Source: DDH964 sp963763205 (lineage in GTDB: Bacteria > Desulfobacterota > Desulfuromonadia > Desulfuromonadales > DDH964). From it: 64,000 nt of DNA. The stretch is taken from the NCBI GenBank assembly GCA_963763205.1, contig CAVXNQ010000013.1, forward strand, positions 62,001 through 126,000, read 5' to 3'. The notes beneath the pieces are model-generated. The model was not told the origin of the DNA, did not search any database, and saw nothing but the letters and a program-made list of their open reading frames with translations. A program made the translations under genes and the position numbers. This document shows, one piece after another, positions 8,207 through 19,663 of this stretch. Every line of letters starts with the position of its first letter. Positions within the stretch are counted from its first letter, which is position 1.

Positions 8207-9415
8207 ATGGAAAACATCTTGATCGTGGCAGCACTGGACACCAAGGGCAGGGAAGTCGCGTTTCTCAAGCAACGCATTGAAGAGAATGGGGCCAAAACCA
8301 CCCTCATCGACGCCGGCATTCTGGGGGCGCCACTGCTGCCGCCCGATTTCAGCCGGGAACAGGTCGCCGAAGCGGCGGACTCCACCATCGAAAAGGTGAA
8401 AAGCGACACGTCCGAGGGGGAGGCCATGGAGGTGATGATTCGGGGTGCGATAAAAATCGCCCAGCGATTGCACCGCGATGGAAAAATCCACGGGGTTCTC
8501 GGCATCGGCGGCAGTATGGGGACCAATCTCGGAACCGCCGTGATGCGTGCTCTGCCGATCGGGTTTCCCAAGGTGATGGTCACCACCATGGCGGCGGTTG
8601 GCATTGTCGTCCCCTTTTATGTGGGGACCAAGGACATCAACATGTTCCATTCGGTGGCAGATGTCGCCGGTCTGAATCGACTGACCCGGACTATCTTCGC
8701 CAATGCCGCCGGAGCGGTGGTCGGTATGGCGCGGGCGCGCCTGGAAAAACTCGAAAATAAAAAACTGATCGCGCTGTCGACCCTGGGGACGACCGAATCC
8801 TCGGCCCAGATGGCCCGGGACCTGTTCACCGAGGCCGGCTACGAAACCGTGACCTTCCACACCACCGGCGTGGGGGGGCGGAGCCTGGAGCAGACGGTCC
8901 TCGATTCCATCGTCGACGGCGGGGTCGTGGAGTTTTCCCTCCATGAATGGGTCGACAAAATCGCGGGGGGGCTTTATGCCTCGCACGACGAGCGCTACGA
9001 AGGGGCCGGGCTCATGAATCTGCCGGCCGTTTACATCCCGGGGTCCACTGACTTCATTGTCGAGGGCCCCGGTTGCGACCGCTTCCACGGCCGCAAAACC
9101 CACATGCACAATCGGGCCATTACCTTGTACCGGACCAACCGGGCCGAAATGAAACAGTTGGGCGAGGAGGTCGGCGCCAAACTGAACAAGAGCACCGCCC
9201 CGGTCACGGTGGTTATTCCCATGAAAGGCTTCAGTGTTCAGGACCAGGCGGGGGGCGACCTTTTTGATCCCGAGGCCAATATGGGGTTTGTGGAAGGCAT
9301 CGAGAACAAGGTCTCGGGCAACCTGAAAATGAAGAAAGTCGATGCCCATGTCATGGACCGGGTGTTCGTGGAGGAGGTTGCCCGAACCTTCATTGAAAAC
9401 GCCCGCTTCCATTAA
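8207..9415 (+). CDS. Tm-1-like ATP-binding protein (UPF0261), copy 1
   Basis: A 402-residue protein of the UPF0261/Tm-1-like family, two-lobed proteins related to the N-terminal domain of the tomato virus-resistance protein Tm-1. Recognisable are NILIVAALDTKGREV at the N-terminus, the glycine-rich GIGGSMGTNLG (residues about 100-110), the conserved TTMAAV, YVGTKDINMFHSVADV and STLGTTESS segments, and PMKGFS near the C-terminus. The bacterial reaction is not established. ATG 8207 follows AGGGGA. A paralogue of the same length lies at 23458-24690 beside ubiX and ubiD, which ties this locus to that operon. A membrane protein gene follows after 100 nt. Confidence 0.88.
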   Translation: MENILIVAALDTKGREVAFLKQRIEENGAKTTLIDAGILGAPLLPPDFSREQVAEAADSTIEKVKSDTSEGEAMEVMIRGAIKIAQRLHRDGKIHGVLGIGGSMGTNLGTAVMRALPIGFPKVMVTTMAAVGIVVPFYVGTKDINMFHSVADVAGLNRLTRTIFANAAGAVVGMARARLEKLENKKLIALSTLGTTESSAQMARDLFTEAGYETVTFHTTGVGGRSLEQTVLDSIVDGGVVEFSLHEWVDKIAGGLYASHDERYEGAGLMNLPAVYIPGSTDFIVEGPGCDRFHGRKTHMHNRAITLYRTNRAEMKQLGEEVGAKLNKSTAPVTVVIPMKGFSVQDQAGGDLFDPEANMGFVEGIENKVSGNLKMKKVDAHVMDRVFVEEVARTFIENARFH

Positions 9416-9515
9416 CCCTCCAGTTGACGGCGATTTTACGCTTGCTGCCCCCAGAGGGCGGCAAGCGGTAAAAATCCATGTATTTAAGGCATTTAACGAT
9501 GAGAAGAGGCCATTT

Positions 9516-10613
9516 ATGAGCTTGACACTGAAACACCCGTTGCTGGGCGTTCTGGCGACCCTGCTGGTGGTTGTCCTGGCGCTGTGGATTACCGCCATGA
9601 TCGCCCCTCAGACATTGATTTCATGGGTCGGCCTGCTGCTGGTCGCCATGGTCCCTCCCCAGATCGTTTTGTCTTTGGTCCTGGATGGGGAGCATCCGGC
9701 ATTTCTTGCCAAGTTGTCCCAACCCTGGCGCGGGGGAGGGTTCTGCCTCCTGACGGCGCTGGTGGGGGGGCCGATTGCCGCCATAGCCAACGCCACCGTG
9801 GGGGGCGGTATCACTCCGCCGACCCCGTTTGCCAATATGTTTCTCATTCTGGCGGTTACCGTTACCCTGGCCCTGGTCGTCCCGTTCCAATGCTGGCCCT
9901 TTTCGGTCGTTTTTTCCAAACGGCCGCTGCTGCTCGGGGGATCGGTCCTGGCGGCGGCTTACGCGATTTCGACGCTGCTCTTTCTGACCCTGTTCAATTT
10001 CGATTTTCTTCAAGGGGCGCCCTTCTACCGGGCCGCCCTCGATCCGCACGGTCTGTTCACGGCGTGGATCCCCTTGATCTTTGCCCTGACCTGCTTTGTG
10101 GTTATCCTTTGCCTGATTCTGCTCGACTTCTGGCCGATTTCCCTGCTGCCGCAGCGGATTCCGGGTATCGGCCGGCAGCCGTGGTTCGGTATCGTCAGTT
10201 CGATCTTCGTCGTCCTTGTCGCCCTCGCCCTCTGGGCGCTGTTTGTCGGCCGGTTGCAGATGGATATGGTCGATTTTCTGACCCGGGTCATTATCAGTCT
10301 CATCTACGGGATATTTATTCTGTTGATCATGATGGAAGGTGCGCCGTTCATTGCCATCGCCCAGCCGGGTCGCGGGGGGGTGTTGATCCTGCTGGCGGTG
10401 ACCCTGGCGCAAGGCAGCTTCCTGCTCTACACGGCCTGGTGCCAGAAGATCTTTTTACTGCCGGCCGGTGCCCCCTCCTATGCGAGTGAACTCTGGCTGG
10501 CCAACGCCATGCTGGCGGTCACCTTCCCGATGATGGTCGCCTATGCCAACTTCTTCCAGTACTGGCCTTTCCGGAACCCGGCCGTGAAGGGGGAGGGCGG
10601 CCCCGCCCACTAG
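9516..10613 (+). CDS. Multi-spanning membrane protein of unknown function
   Basis: A 365-residue integral membrane protein with about ten hydrophobic segments (for example LLGVLATLLVVVLALWITAMIA, NMFLILAVTVTLALVVPF, LIFALTCFVVILCLILLDFW, GVLILLAVTLAQGSFLLY). A loop rich in small residues (ATVGGGITPPTPFANM) and aromatic-proline pairs (QCWPFS, QYWPF) at helix ends are distinctive. I recognise no named family. ATG 9516 has AGAAGAGG upstream; the frame is open earlier but overlaps the preceding gene. Co-orientation with the UPF0261 gene and the outer-membrane SphA-like protein suggests a transport role for the same compound, but this is inference. Confidence 0.7.
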   Translation: MSLTLKHPLLGVLATLLVVVLALWITAMIAPQTLISWVGLLLVAMVPPQIVLSLVLDGEHPAFLAKLSQPWRGGGFCLLTALVGGPIAAIANATVGGGITPPTPFANMFLILAVTVTLALVVPFQCWPFSVVFSKRPLLLGGSVLAAAYAISTLLFLTLFNFDFLQGAPFYRAALDPHGLFTAWIPLIFALTCFVVILCLILLDFWPISLLPQRIPGIGRQPWFGIVSSIFVVLVALALWALFVGRLQMDMVDFLTRVIISLIYGIFILLIMMEGAPFIAIAQPGRGGVLILLAVTLAQGSFLLYTAWCQKIFLLPAGAPSYASELWLANAMLAVTFPMMVAYANFFQYWPFRNPAVKGEGGPAH

Positions 10614-11275
10614 ATGGCCGGGGCTTCCCCCCGGCGGGACGGAAATTTCAACTTGATGTCGGACGCCCTCTAGGCAAAAGTGCCTGGAGGGCTTCCACCC
10701 GCTGGCGAAGTGTCCGGCTCGCAACCGTTGGGCAGGTTAGTTCTGTCTTGCCGGGAGAGGATCGCGCTGGTGCAAAGCGGGTTTGGTGTTGATATCAATG
10801 GACTCCGTCGGCAGGCACTCAATTATTCAAGCGGCAAAAATAGAACAAAATTTCATCGTTCCGGTAAATTATAGGTCCAGTCCAGTCCGATGTACTCAGT
10901 CGGCCCCTTACCGAATCATCCTGGGTGGGCTTTTAGGCACTGCGCCTGCGCCTTTGAGAGTACGGCAACGGCGCTTAGGTTATTTCAAAGGACCACCGCT
11001 GACATAAATTTCCACATGATTTATGGGAGTACGCAGCCTTCTTCGGCAGAATCGAGGAGCGTTGGCAAAGGAGCGACGAAAAAGCAGGAAATAAAATATA
11101 GCCATGTTATAATGCCACCTTCAATGGTATACAGGAGCATACGATTGTCGGAAGACGGGTCACCGCCCCATCCAAACCGTTTAGTGCCGGTCATGGGCAG
11201 GTCTGGGTCGTGGGTATAGCCGAAGCCGCCCGCGGGGGCGACGCCTGCTCAGGTTGCATCAGAAAGGAGGCGAGC
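10614..11275. other. Intergenic region with a hairpin at 10665-10692
   Basis: A 12-bp stem (GCCCTCTAGGCA / TGCCTGGAGGGC, one G-T pair, AAAG loop) lies 50 nt after the membrane protein gene. It has no U-tail, so it is an attenuator or weak terminator. The rest is AT-richer leader for the activator gene. No convincing promoter or small gene was found. Confidence 0.5.
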
Positions 11276-12979
11276 TTGGCCAAGAATCCCAGCGTCGGGA
11301 AGAAAAGTTTCATGACCACAAGCGACGATCTGCGGGCCATGATTCACTTTTGTTCCGAAACCGGCCAGATCTGGCTTCACGAGCACCGCATGCTTCTGGT
11401 CCATGCCGAGGCCCTGGGTATCCTGCGCAAGGAACTGATCGATACCCTCGGCATGAACCGTGCGCGAAGGCTTCTCACCCGCATGGGCTATGAATCCGGC
11501 GCACGCGATGCGGAGCTGGTTTCCAAACGCGCCCCGAAAGAGAGTGTGCTCGAGGCCTTCATGACCGGGCCGCTGCTCCACTCCCTGGAGGGGATCGTGC
11601 GCGTGACTCCCATCAAACTGGAGGCCGACCGGCAAACCGGACATTTTTACGGCGAGGACCTCTGGGAAAATTCCTGGGAAGGGCAATGGCACAAACGCCA
11701 CTACGGCCCCCATTCCGAACCGGTGTGCTGGAGTCAGATCGGCTACGCCTGCGGTTATACCTCGACCTTCATGGGGCGGCCGATACTTTACAAGGAGGTC
11801 GAATGCGTCGGCATGGGGTCGAGCCACTGCCGGGTCGTCGGCAAGCCGATCGAGGAGTGGGAGGATGTCGGTGAAGAGACCCCTTTTTTAGCCCAGGAGT
11901 CAATTGCCGACCAGCTCATCGATCTTCAGACCCAGATCGTGCAGTTGCGTTCAACCATAGGGAAGATTGAAAAATTGCCCTCGGATATCGTGGGATACTC
12001 CCCTGCTTTTCGTTCCGCCTTCGGGCTGCTCGAACAGGCGGCGGGCAGTAACATAACGGTGCTGCTGCAGGGCGAAACAGGCGTCGGCAAGGAAGTCTTC
12101 GCCCGGCATCTGCATGACCGCGGACCCCGTAGCGCCAAATCGTTCATTGCCATCAATTGCGCCGCCATCCCCCACGATCTTGTGGAATCCGAGCTGTTCG
12201 GCGTCGAAAAAGGGGCCTTCACCGGCGCCCTCACCTCCCGTCCCGGACGCTTCGAGCGCGCCAACGGCGGAACGCTGTTCCTCGACGAAATCGGCGACCT
12301 GCCCCTGCCCACCCAGGCAAAACTGCTGCGCGTTTTGCAGGAAGGCGAGATCGAACGACTCGGCGGACAGGAAGTCCGCAAAGTTGACGTGCGCCTGGTT
12401 GCTGCAACCAACGTCGACCTGAAACAACTGGTCCAGGAGGGCAAATTCCGCTCCGACCTCTATTTCCGCCTCAACGCCTTCCAGGTCGACATTCCCCCCC
12501 TCCGGGAGCGGAAGGAGGACATTCCGCTCATCGCCAAGCGCTTCCTGGAAAAATACTCGGCGGTCCATGGCAAGAAGCTGCGTGGATTCACCGACAAGGC
12601 CAAACGGGCGCTGCTCCGCTATCCCTGGCCCGGGAATATTCGCGAACTGCAGAACATGGTTGAACGCGGCGTGATTCTCGCTCCGAACGGCACGCGGGTC
12701 GAATTCGACCATCTCTTTTCGCTGAGCCACGAGGACCACGACCTGGAATTCGCCGTCGGCTCCAATGGGGGGCTCGATGCCAGCCCGTGGGAGCCCGGAA
12801 AAGATCTTTGCGAGGCGGTTTTCAACGGGGCCATGACTCTGGGCCAGGTCGAGGCCATGCTGATCGAATCCGCCGTGGACAAGGCGCACGGCAATCTTTC
12901 CGGTGCAGCCAGGATGCTCGGTCTGACCCGGCCGCAGCTCGCCTATCGCCTGGGGCGCCTGCACAAAGACCATCTGTAG
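11276..12979 (+). CDS. XylR/DmpR-type sigma-54-dependent activator
   Basis: A 567-residue one-component activator. Residues about 15-115 match the XylR N-terminal sensor, and 130-205 a V4R domain (YACGYTSTFMGRPILYKEVECVGMGSSHC with conserved Cys/His). A short B-linker leads to an AAA+ domain with Walker A GETGVGKE, the sigma-54-contacting GAFTGA, Walker B TLFLDEIGDL and the R-finger region. A Fis-type HTH ends the protein (GNLSGAARMLGLTRPQLAYRL). The start is TTG 11276, six nt after AAAGGAGG. XylR/DmpR proteins bind aromatic effectors directly in the V4R pocket. Its neighbours, an SphA-like protein and UPF0261, and the shared upstream site at the SphA and ubiD promoters make those its likely targets. 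Confidence 0.9.
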   Translation: MAKNPSVGKKSFMTTSDDLRAMIHFCSETGQIWLHEHRMLLVHAEALGILRKELIDTLGMNRARRLLTRMGYESGARDAELVSKRAPKESVLEAFMTGPLLHSLEGIVRVTPIKLEADRQTGHFYGEDLWENSWEGQWHKRHYGPHSEPVCWSQIGYACGYTSTFMGRPILYKEVECVGMGSSHCRVVGKPIEEWEDVGEETPFLAQESIADQLIDLQTQIVQLRSTIGKIEKLPSDIVGYSPAFRSAFGLLEQAAGSNITVLLQGETGVGKEVFARHLHDRGPRSAKSFIAINCAAIPHDLVESELFGVEKGAFTGALTSRPGRFERANGGTLFLDEIGDLPLPTQAKLLRVLQEGEIERLGGQEVRKVDVRLVAATNVDLKQLVQEGKFRSDLYFRLNAFQVDIPPLRERKEDIPLIAKRFLEKYSAVHGKKLRGFTDKAKRALLRYPWPGNIRELQNMVERGVILAPNGTRVEFDHLFSLSHEDHDLEFAVGSNGGLDASPWEPGKDLCEAVFNGAMTLGQVEAMLIESAVDKAHGNLSGAARMLGLTRPQLAYRLGRLHKDHL

Positions 12980-13150
12980 AGTCCCGACCACCTGATCACT
13001 GCACCAACGGATCCGCTGACTGCCGGGGCGGCGGCTTTCTGCATCAATCGCATGGGACCGCCAGGGCCGGAAAGATTTCATAGAAAAGAAGTTGTACGCT
13101 ATAGTGAAAAAAGAGTATTTTTCCTGATTTCGCCAGCGAAGAGTCCCTCC

Positions 13151-15484
13151 ATGTCGACGAAAAGAATGGATGATTTGCTGAAAAAAATACGCGGCAACGA
13201 GCGCCTGCCGGAGGATGAGAAATATGAGTTATTGAGTGTCATTTTCAACCAGGCTGATCATCTGATGGGTCTGCTGAAACCCGATGGGACGGTCATCAAG
13301 ATCAACCCGACAGCCTACGGTTTCATAAAAGGCAAGGAATCCGGTGTAATCGGTAAACACTTCTGGGAAACTCCATGGTGGACCCATTCACCTGAACAGC
13401 AGATGCAGCTGCGAGAGGCGATCAGGGCGGCGGCGCAAGGTGAGTTCGTCCGTTTCGAAGCCACCCATGTTACGCCTGAAGGGAAGCTTATCTACGTAGA
13501 CTTCTCGCTTAAACCGGTGAAGGATGAAAAGCAAAACGTGGTCCTGCTGGTTCCGGAAGGGCGCGACATCACCGAGCGCAAGAAAACAGAAAATGCGTTG
13601 CGTGAAAGCGAGTGGAAGTTTCGGGCAATCTTTGATCAGAATTTCCAGTTGATGGGCTTACTAGCCATTGACGGAAGGGTTATAAAGATAAATAGAACCG
13701 CATTGAGGTTAAGAGGGGTCGAAGAATCGGACGTCATAGGCGAACCTTTTTGGGAAACACCGTGGTGGACCCATTCGCCTGAACAGCAGGAGCGGCTCCG
13801 TGAAGCCATCAAGGCGGCTGCCCGCGGGGAGTACGTGAGTTTTGAGGCAACCCATCCGGCAGCCGATGGAACTCTTCACCACATTGATTTTTCTCTCAAA
13901 CCGGTGAAAGACCAAACTGGAAAGGTGGTCCTTCTGGTTCCTGAAGGACGCGACATCACCAACCGGAAGCGGGCTGCAGAGGCACTGCGGGAGGCTGCGG
14001 TCAAATACCGGATCGTCGCCGACAACACCTACAACTGGGAATTCTGGCTGAGCCCGGAAGGGCGTTTCATTTACAACTCGCCATCTTGCCTGCGGGTCAG
14101 TGGCCATCCGGCCGAGGCGTTCAATGCCGACCCTGGTTTGCTCTGGAGCATCGCCCATCCGGATGATCGGCGGATTCTGGCCGGTCATCGGCACGATATT
14201 GTCCAGACCAAGGCCCTGGGCGAAATCGAATTCCGCATCGTGCGTCCAGACGGGGAAATCCGCTGGATCCATCATATCTGCCAGCCCGTCTTCGATGACC
14301 ATGGAAATTACCTTGGCACCCGTGGCAGCTTCACGGACATCTCAAAACGCAAACGGGCCGAGGAGAAAAATCTGCGACTGGCGGCCATCGTAGAGTCTTC
14401 CGATGACGCAATTATCGGCAAAACGGTGGATGGCCTGATCACCAGTTGGAATCGCGGGGCCGAAAAGATATTCGGCTATCGTGAGGACGAGATGCTCGGC
14501 CAGCCGATTTCGATGCTGATCCCGGCTGCCTATGCGGATGAATTGCACCAAACCCAGGAAAGGATCAGGCGGGGGGAACACATCGAACATTTTGAAACGG
14601 TGCGCCGGAGAAAAGACGGGGAGTTGATTCACATATCCCTGACCTATTCTCCGATCAAGGATGAACAGGGAAGGATTGTCGCTGTATCAACCATCGGGCG
14701 CGACATCACCGAACAGAAAAAGGCCGACCGCGCTCTTTTGGACAATGCCCGGATTAAAAGGGAGTTGGAGATAGCGAAGGAAATCCAGCAGTCGTTCCTG
14801 CCGACATGCCCACGGGAGCTGTCGGGGTTGCTCACGGCCTGCCGCTGCGTTCCGGCCACTCATGTCGGGGGCGATTATTATGACTTCTTCTCCCTGGCGG
14901 GGGGGGGCGTCGATGTGGTCATCGCCGACGTTACCGGCCATAGTGTCGGCTCCTCCCTGCTCATGACCATGACACGCAGCGTGCTTCATGCCAAGGTCAA
15001 TGCCAGCCGTTCGCCGGGCCAGCTCCTTGCGGCGGTAAATGACTTGCTCCATGACGACCTTGCCAAGGCGGAGCTCCAGATCAGCATGTTCTATGCCCGG
15101 CTTGACACAGGAAAGCGTACACTTGTTTACGCCAACGCGGGACACAACCGGCCTCTGCTGTTTCGTGCCCAGACAGGCGCGTCCATGGAGCTTGATGCCG
15201 AAGGTCTGCTTATGGGGGTCAAGAAGGATGTCTGTTTTGAGGAAAAGATCGTCCGGCTTGAAGCAGGAGACATCCTTGTTCTTTATACCGATGGGGTAAC
15301 GGAGGCGGAAAATGCTGCCGGCGAATTTTTCGGTAGCCGACGGCTCCTCGAGGTCATTGCCGAACAGTGCGATCGCCACCCGGAACAGATATTGAATACT
15401 GTTTTCGAAGAATTAGCTGCATTTACCCACAGCAGACCACTCTTGGACGATGTTGCAATGACTATTTTTAAAGTGGCTTCCTGA
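13151..15484 (+). CDS. PP2C (SpoIIE/RsbU-type) serine phosphatase with four PAS domains
   Basis: A 777-residue protein. Four PAS domains occupy about residues 28-150, 160-280, 290-410 and 415-540, each closing with a D-I-[TS] motif plus a coiled connector (DITERKKTE, DITNRKRAA, DISKRKRAE, DITEQKKAD). A PP2C-like phosphatase domain follows with metal-site elements THVGGDYYDF, VVIADVTGHS, TLVYANAGHN and LYTDGVTEAE. PAS 1 and 2 are near-identical copies sharing FWETPWWTHSPEQQ, which points to a recent tandem duplication. Such proteins dephosphorylate anti-sigma-antagonists in partner-switching pathways; no partner is nearby. ATG 13151 lacks a strong ribosome site, and upstream in-frame starts exist. 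Confidence 0.88.
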   Translation: MSTKRMDDLLKKIRGNERLPEDEKYELLSVIFNQADHLMGLLKPDGTVIKINPTAYGFIKGKESGVIGKHFWETPWWTHSPEQQMQLREAIRAAAQGEFVRFEATHVTPEGKLIYVDFSLKPVKDEKQNVVLLVPEGRDITERKKTENALRESEWKFRAIFDQNFQLMGLLAIDGRVIKINRTALRLRGVEESDVIGEPFWETPWWTHSPEQQERLREAIKAAARGEYVSFEATHPAADGTLHHIDFSLKPVKDQTGKVVLLVPEGRDITNRKRAAEALREAAVKYRIVADNTYNWEFWLSPEGRFIYNSPSCLRVSGHPAEAFNADPGLLWSIAHPDDRRILAGHRHDIVQTKALGEIEFRIVRPDGEIRWIHHICQPVFDDHGNYLGTRGSFTDISKRKRAEEKNLRLAAIVESSDDAIIGKTVDGLITSWNRGAEKIFGYREDEMLGQPISMLIPAAYADELHQTQERIRRGEHIEHFETVRRRKDGELIHISLTYSPIKDEQGRIVAVSTIGRDITEQKKADRALLDNARIKRELEIAKEIQQSFLPTCPRELSGLLTACRCVPATHVGGDYYDFFSLAGGGVDVVIADVTGHSVGSSLLMTMTRSVLHAKVNASRSPGQLLAAVNDLLHDDLAKAELQISMFYARLDTGKRTLVYANAGHNRPLLFRAQTGASMELDAEGLLMGVKKDVCFEEKIVRLEAGDILVLYTDGVTEAENAAGEFFGSRRLLEVIAEQCDRHPEQILNTVFEELAAFTHSRPLLDDVAMTIFKVAS

Positions 15485-15627
15485 TTGCATAACCAGCCAC
15501 AGAATACCATTAGAAACTGTATTCCGGGAAACGTCTTCTCCAATTTGTTAAGGCGCCGGGACGATGGCGAACCCGCGTGTACGGATATCGCCTTTGCACC
15601 GGCCAACGCGCCGATCGAGTCGCAAGC

Positions 15628-16095
15628 ATGAAAATCGATCTGCACATGCGGGTACAAGCCTACCTTCGGGATCATCAGGTCGCCACCCTTGCTACCGGCA
15701 GCGGTGAGGACCTCTGGGCCGCGGCGGTCTTCTACGTCCATGATGGCTTTACCTTCTATTTTCTCTCTTCGCCCACGAGCAGGCACTGCCTGAACCTGGC
15801 CCAGAATCCGCGAGTCGCCGTGACCATCCAGGAGGACTACGCCGACTGGCTGGAGATCAAAGGCATCCAGCTCGAAGGGGTGGCCAGCGTCCTTTCCGGC
15901 CGGGAGGAAAAAGCCGCCCGGAAGCTCTATGGAGAGAAGTTCCCCGTGGTCGGCATGCTGGCCACCGCCCCGGCGGTCATCGTCAAGGCCCTGGCCAAGG
16001 TGCAGTGGTACAAGGTGGTGCCCAGCCGGATCTATTTCGTGGACAACGCCAGCGGCCTGGGCCACCGGGACGAAATCGATCTCAGCTCCTGCTGA
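15628..16095 (+). CDS. Pyridoxamine 5'-phosphate oxidase-like flavoprotein
   Basis: A 155-residue protein with the split-barrel PPOx fold: YLRDHQVATLATGSGEDLWAAAVFYVHDGFTFYFLSSPTSRHCLNLAQNPRVAVTI is the standard FMN-binding front half, followed by GIQLEGVASVL. The C-terminal half (VKALAKVQWYKVVPSRIYFVDN) matches the YhbP/HugZ-like branch rather than true PdxH, so a flavin-dependent reductase or haem/flavin-binding role is more likely than vitamin B6 synthesis. Start ATG 15628 is chosen at the domain border; GTG/ATG codons upstream remain open. It stands alone on the plus strand. Confidence 0.75.
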   Translation: MKIDLHMRVQAYLRDHQVATLATGSGEDLWAAAVFYVHDGFTFYFLSSPTSRHCLNLAQNPRVAVTIQEDYADWLEIKGIQLEGVASVLSGREEKAARKLYGEKFPVVGMLATAPAVIVKALAKVQWYKVVPSRIYFVDNASGLGHRDEIDLSSC

Positions 16096-16398
16096 GGCCG
16101 AAAGTAAGTATCTGGGCACTGTGCCCCAGCGCTCTTCCCCGGAAGGCTCAAAGGCCAAATCCGTCTCACGCCCGTTCGCATTCGCTCACTCGAGTCCGCA
16201 GAGAACTCAGGGAAAAGCCGGAAACTTTTGCCTTTACCTCTGGGATCTCCGTGTTCTCGAGCACCTGTAAGGTGCGGGTGAGAGACGCTTTTAGACTGGT
16301 CCTTACCGCTGTTTCAGGGATCAACTGGAGTGAAGTGCATACCCCGACTTGGGTTTATCCCGTGTGTATCCGTGGTCGACTGTGGTTTTAAGGAATGG

Positions 16399-17496
16399 AT
16401 GATTCGCTGGCCAGAGCATAAATCGACCCGGAACAGTGAGCCGCCCAACCTTCCGACCTCCATCGAAGGGCGGCTGGTTTGCGGCCCGGTCCCCGCCTTG
16501 GCTGGTACGCACCACCCCTGGTTCCGCCGGCAACTCATCGAAGCTGCCGGCATCGATCCTCACCCTGAACCGGTCCATCTGGAGCTGGAGGATGAGGCCA
16601 GGCGGGTCCTCTGGCGCAGCTGGCGCGACCTGCCCGCTCCTGTCATTGAGGCGGTGGCGGGGATCTCTCCGCGCCTGTGCTGCCATCCGGTGCGCATCGC
16701 CGGCTCGGTTCCCGCCGCGTTGCTGGTGCCGGTGGCTGGCTCTTCCCCCGCGCAGAGGGTTGCCCTGGTCACTGCCCTGCCGCTTCGGAAACAGCTCTCC
16801 CTGGCCGAGCATGCCGCGGTGCGGGTCGAATTATGCCGGCCCCTTGCCGCCGCGGCGGTGCTCTTCGACATCGACGGCACCCTGGTGGACTCGATCACCG
16901 CCTACGTTGCGGTGGCGCGCAGCGCCGCCGAGCCCTTCGGTCTCGAGGTGACCGAGGCGAATGTCCGCCAGGCTCTTGCCACGGGAACCAGTTTCTGGCA
17001 GGCCGTGGTCCCCGAAAACCATCAGGACGGAGCGGCTTTGACCAAAACGCTCTCGGCCCACGCCGCGCGCGCCTGGCCCCAGGTCCTGCGCGCGCACGGC
17101 CGGGTGCTCAAAGGCCTTTCCCAAACGCTGGATGCGCTTTTGGAGGCCGGGATCAGGCTCGGCATCGTCAGCGGCGCCCGCCCGGAGGTGCTGGAACTGT
17201 TGCGCGAGGAAGGCCTGCTGGAGAAATTCGAGGCCGTCGTGCTCGGCGGCGACGTTGCCTGCAAAAAGCCTCATCCGGAAGGGATCTTAACCTGCCTCGG
17301 CCAGCTCCGGGTTCCCCCCGCAAAGGCCGTTTACGTGGGCGATACCCCGATCGACATCCAGGCCAGCCGCGCCGCGGGGGTGGCGGCCGTGGGCGTGCTC
17401 ACCGGGGCCGGCGACAGTGCCATGCTCTCGGCCCCGTACCCCGACTGGCTGATCGCCTCCCACACCCGCCTGCCGGCCATCGTGAGCCCTGTCTGA
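16399..17496 (+). CDS. HAD phosphatase fused to an N-terminal riboflavin-kinase-like (DUF120) domain
   Basis: A 365-residue two-domain protein. Residues about 20-150 resemble the archaeal CTP-dependent riboflavin kinase fold: an opening IEGRLVCG, R-x-Q...GIDPHP, then CCHPVRIAGSVPAALLVP and PLRKQLSL...VRVEL. The GTLN nucleotide/Mg motif expected after the P-x-P is absent (EPVH), so kinase activity is doubtful. From about residue 160 it is a standard HAD-IA hydrolase: FDIDGTLVDS, SGARPE, KKPHPEG and VGDTPIDIQ. ATG 16399 follows TAAGGA. The domain pair suggests action on a flavin-pathway or prenyl phosphate; a plain phosphoglycolate phosphatase is the alternative. It lies just before the ubiD/ribBA operon, on the opposite strand. 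Confidence 0.72.
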   Translation: MIRWPEHKSTRNSEPPNLPTSIEGRLVCGPVPALAGTHHPWFRRQLIEAAGIDPHPEPVHLELEDEARRVLWRSWRDLPAPVIEAVAGISPRLCCHPVRIAGSVPAALLVPVAGSSPAQRVALVTALPLRKQLSLAEHAAVRVELCRPLAAAAVLFDIDGTLVDSITAYVAVARSAAEPFGLEVTEANVRQALATGTSFWQAVVPENHQDGAALTKTLSAHAARAWPQVLRAHGRVLKGLSQTLDALLEAGIRLGIVSGARPEVLELLREEGLLEKFEAVVLGGDVACKKPHPEGILTCLGQLRVPPAKAVYVGDTPIDIQASRAAGVAAVGVLTGAGDSAMLSAPYPDWLIASHTRLPAIVSPV

Positions 17497-17499
17497 GAG

Positions 17500-17585
17500 T
17501 TGAGTCCCGGGTCCAGGGGCAAAAGTCCCGAGTCCCGGGTCCAAGGTCCCGGGTTCAGAACTCGGGACTCAGGACTCAGGACTAG
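17500..17585. repeat. Short tandem/inverted repeat cluster
   Basis: Repeated units AGTCCCGGGTCCA, AGTCCCGAGTCC and AGGTCCCGGGTTC followed by the inverted copies CTCGGGACTCAGGACTCAGGACT. The cluster sits between the convergent HAD and hppA genes and could act as a bidirectional terminator; it looks like a genome-dispersed repeat. Confidence 0.65.
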
Positions 17586-17596
17586 AGATCCTTTAA

Positions 17597-19615
<2,019 letters not shown>

Positions 19616-19663
19616 TTGCTTCGTTCCCTCTCGTTGTCGTTGGATCCGTCCCCTCAACCGGCT

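Noticed and set aside
17500..17585. Possible CRISPR-like array
   Set aside because: Units are short, unequal and partly inverted, with no spacers and no cas genes; treated as a dispersed repeat.
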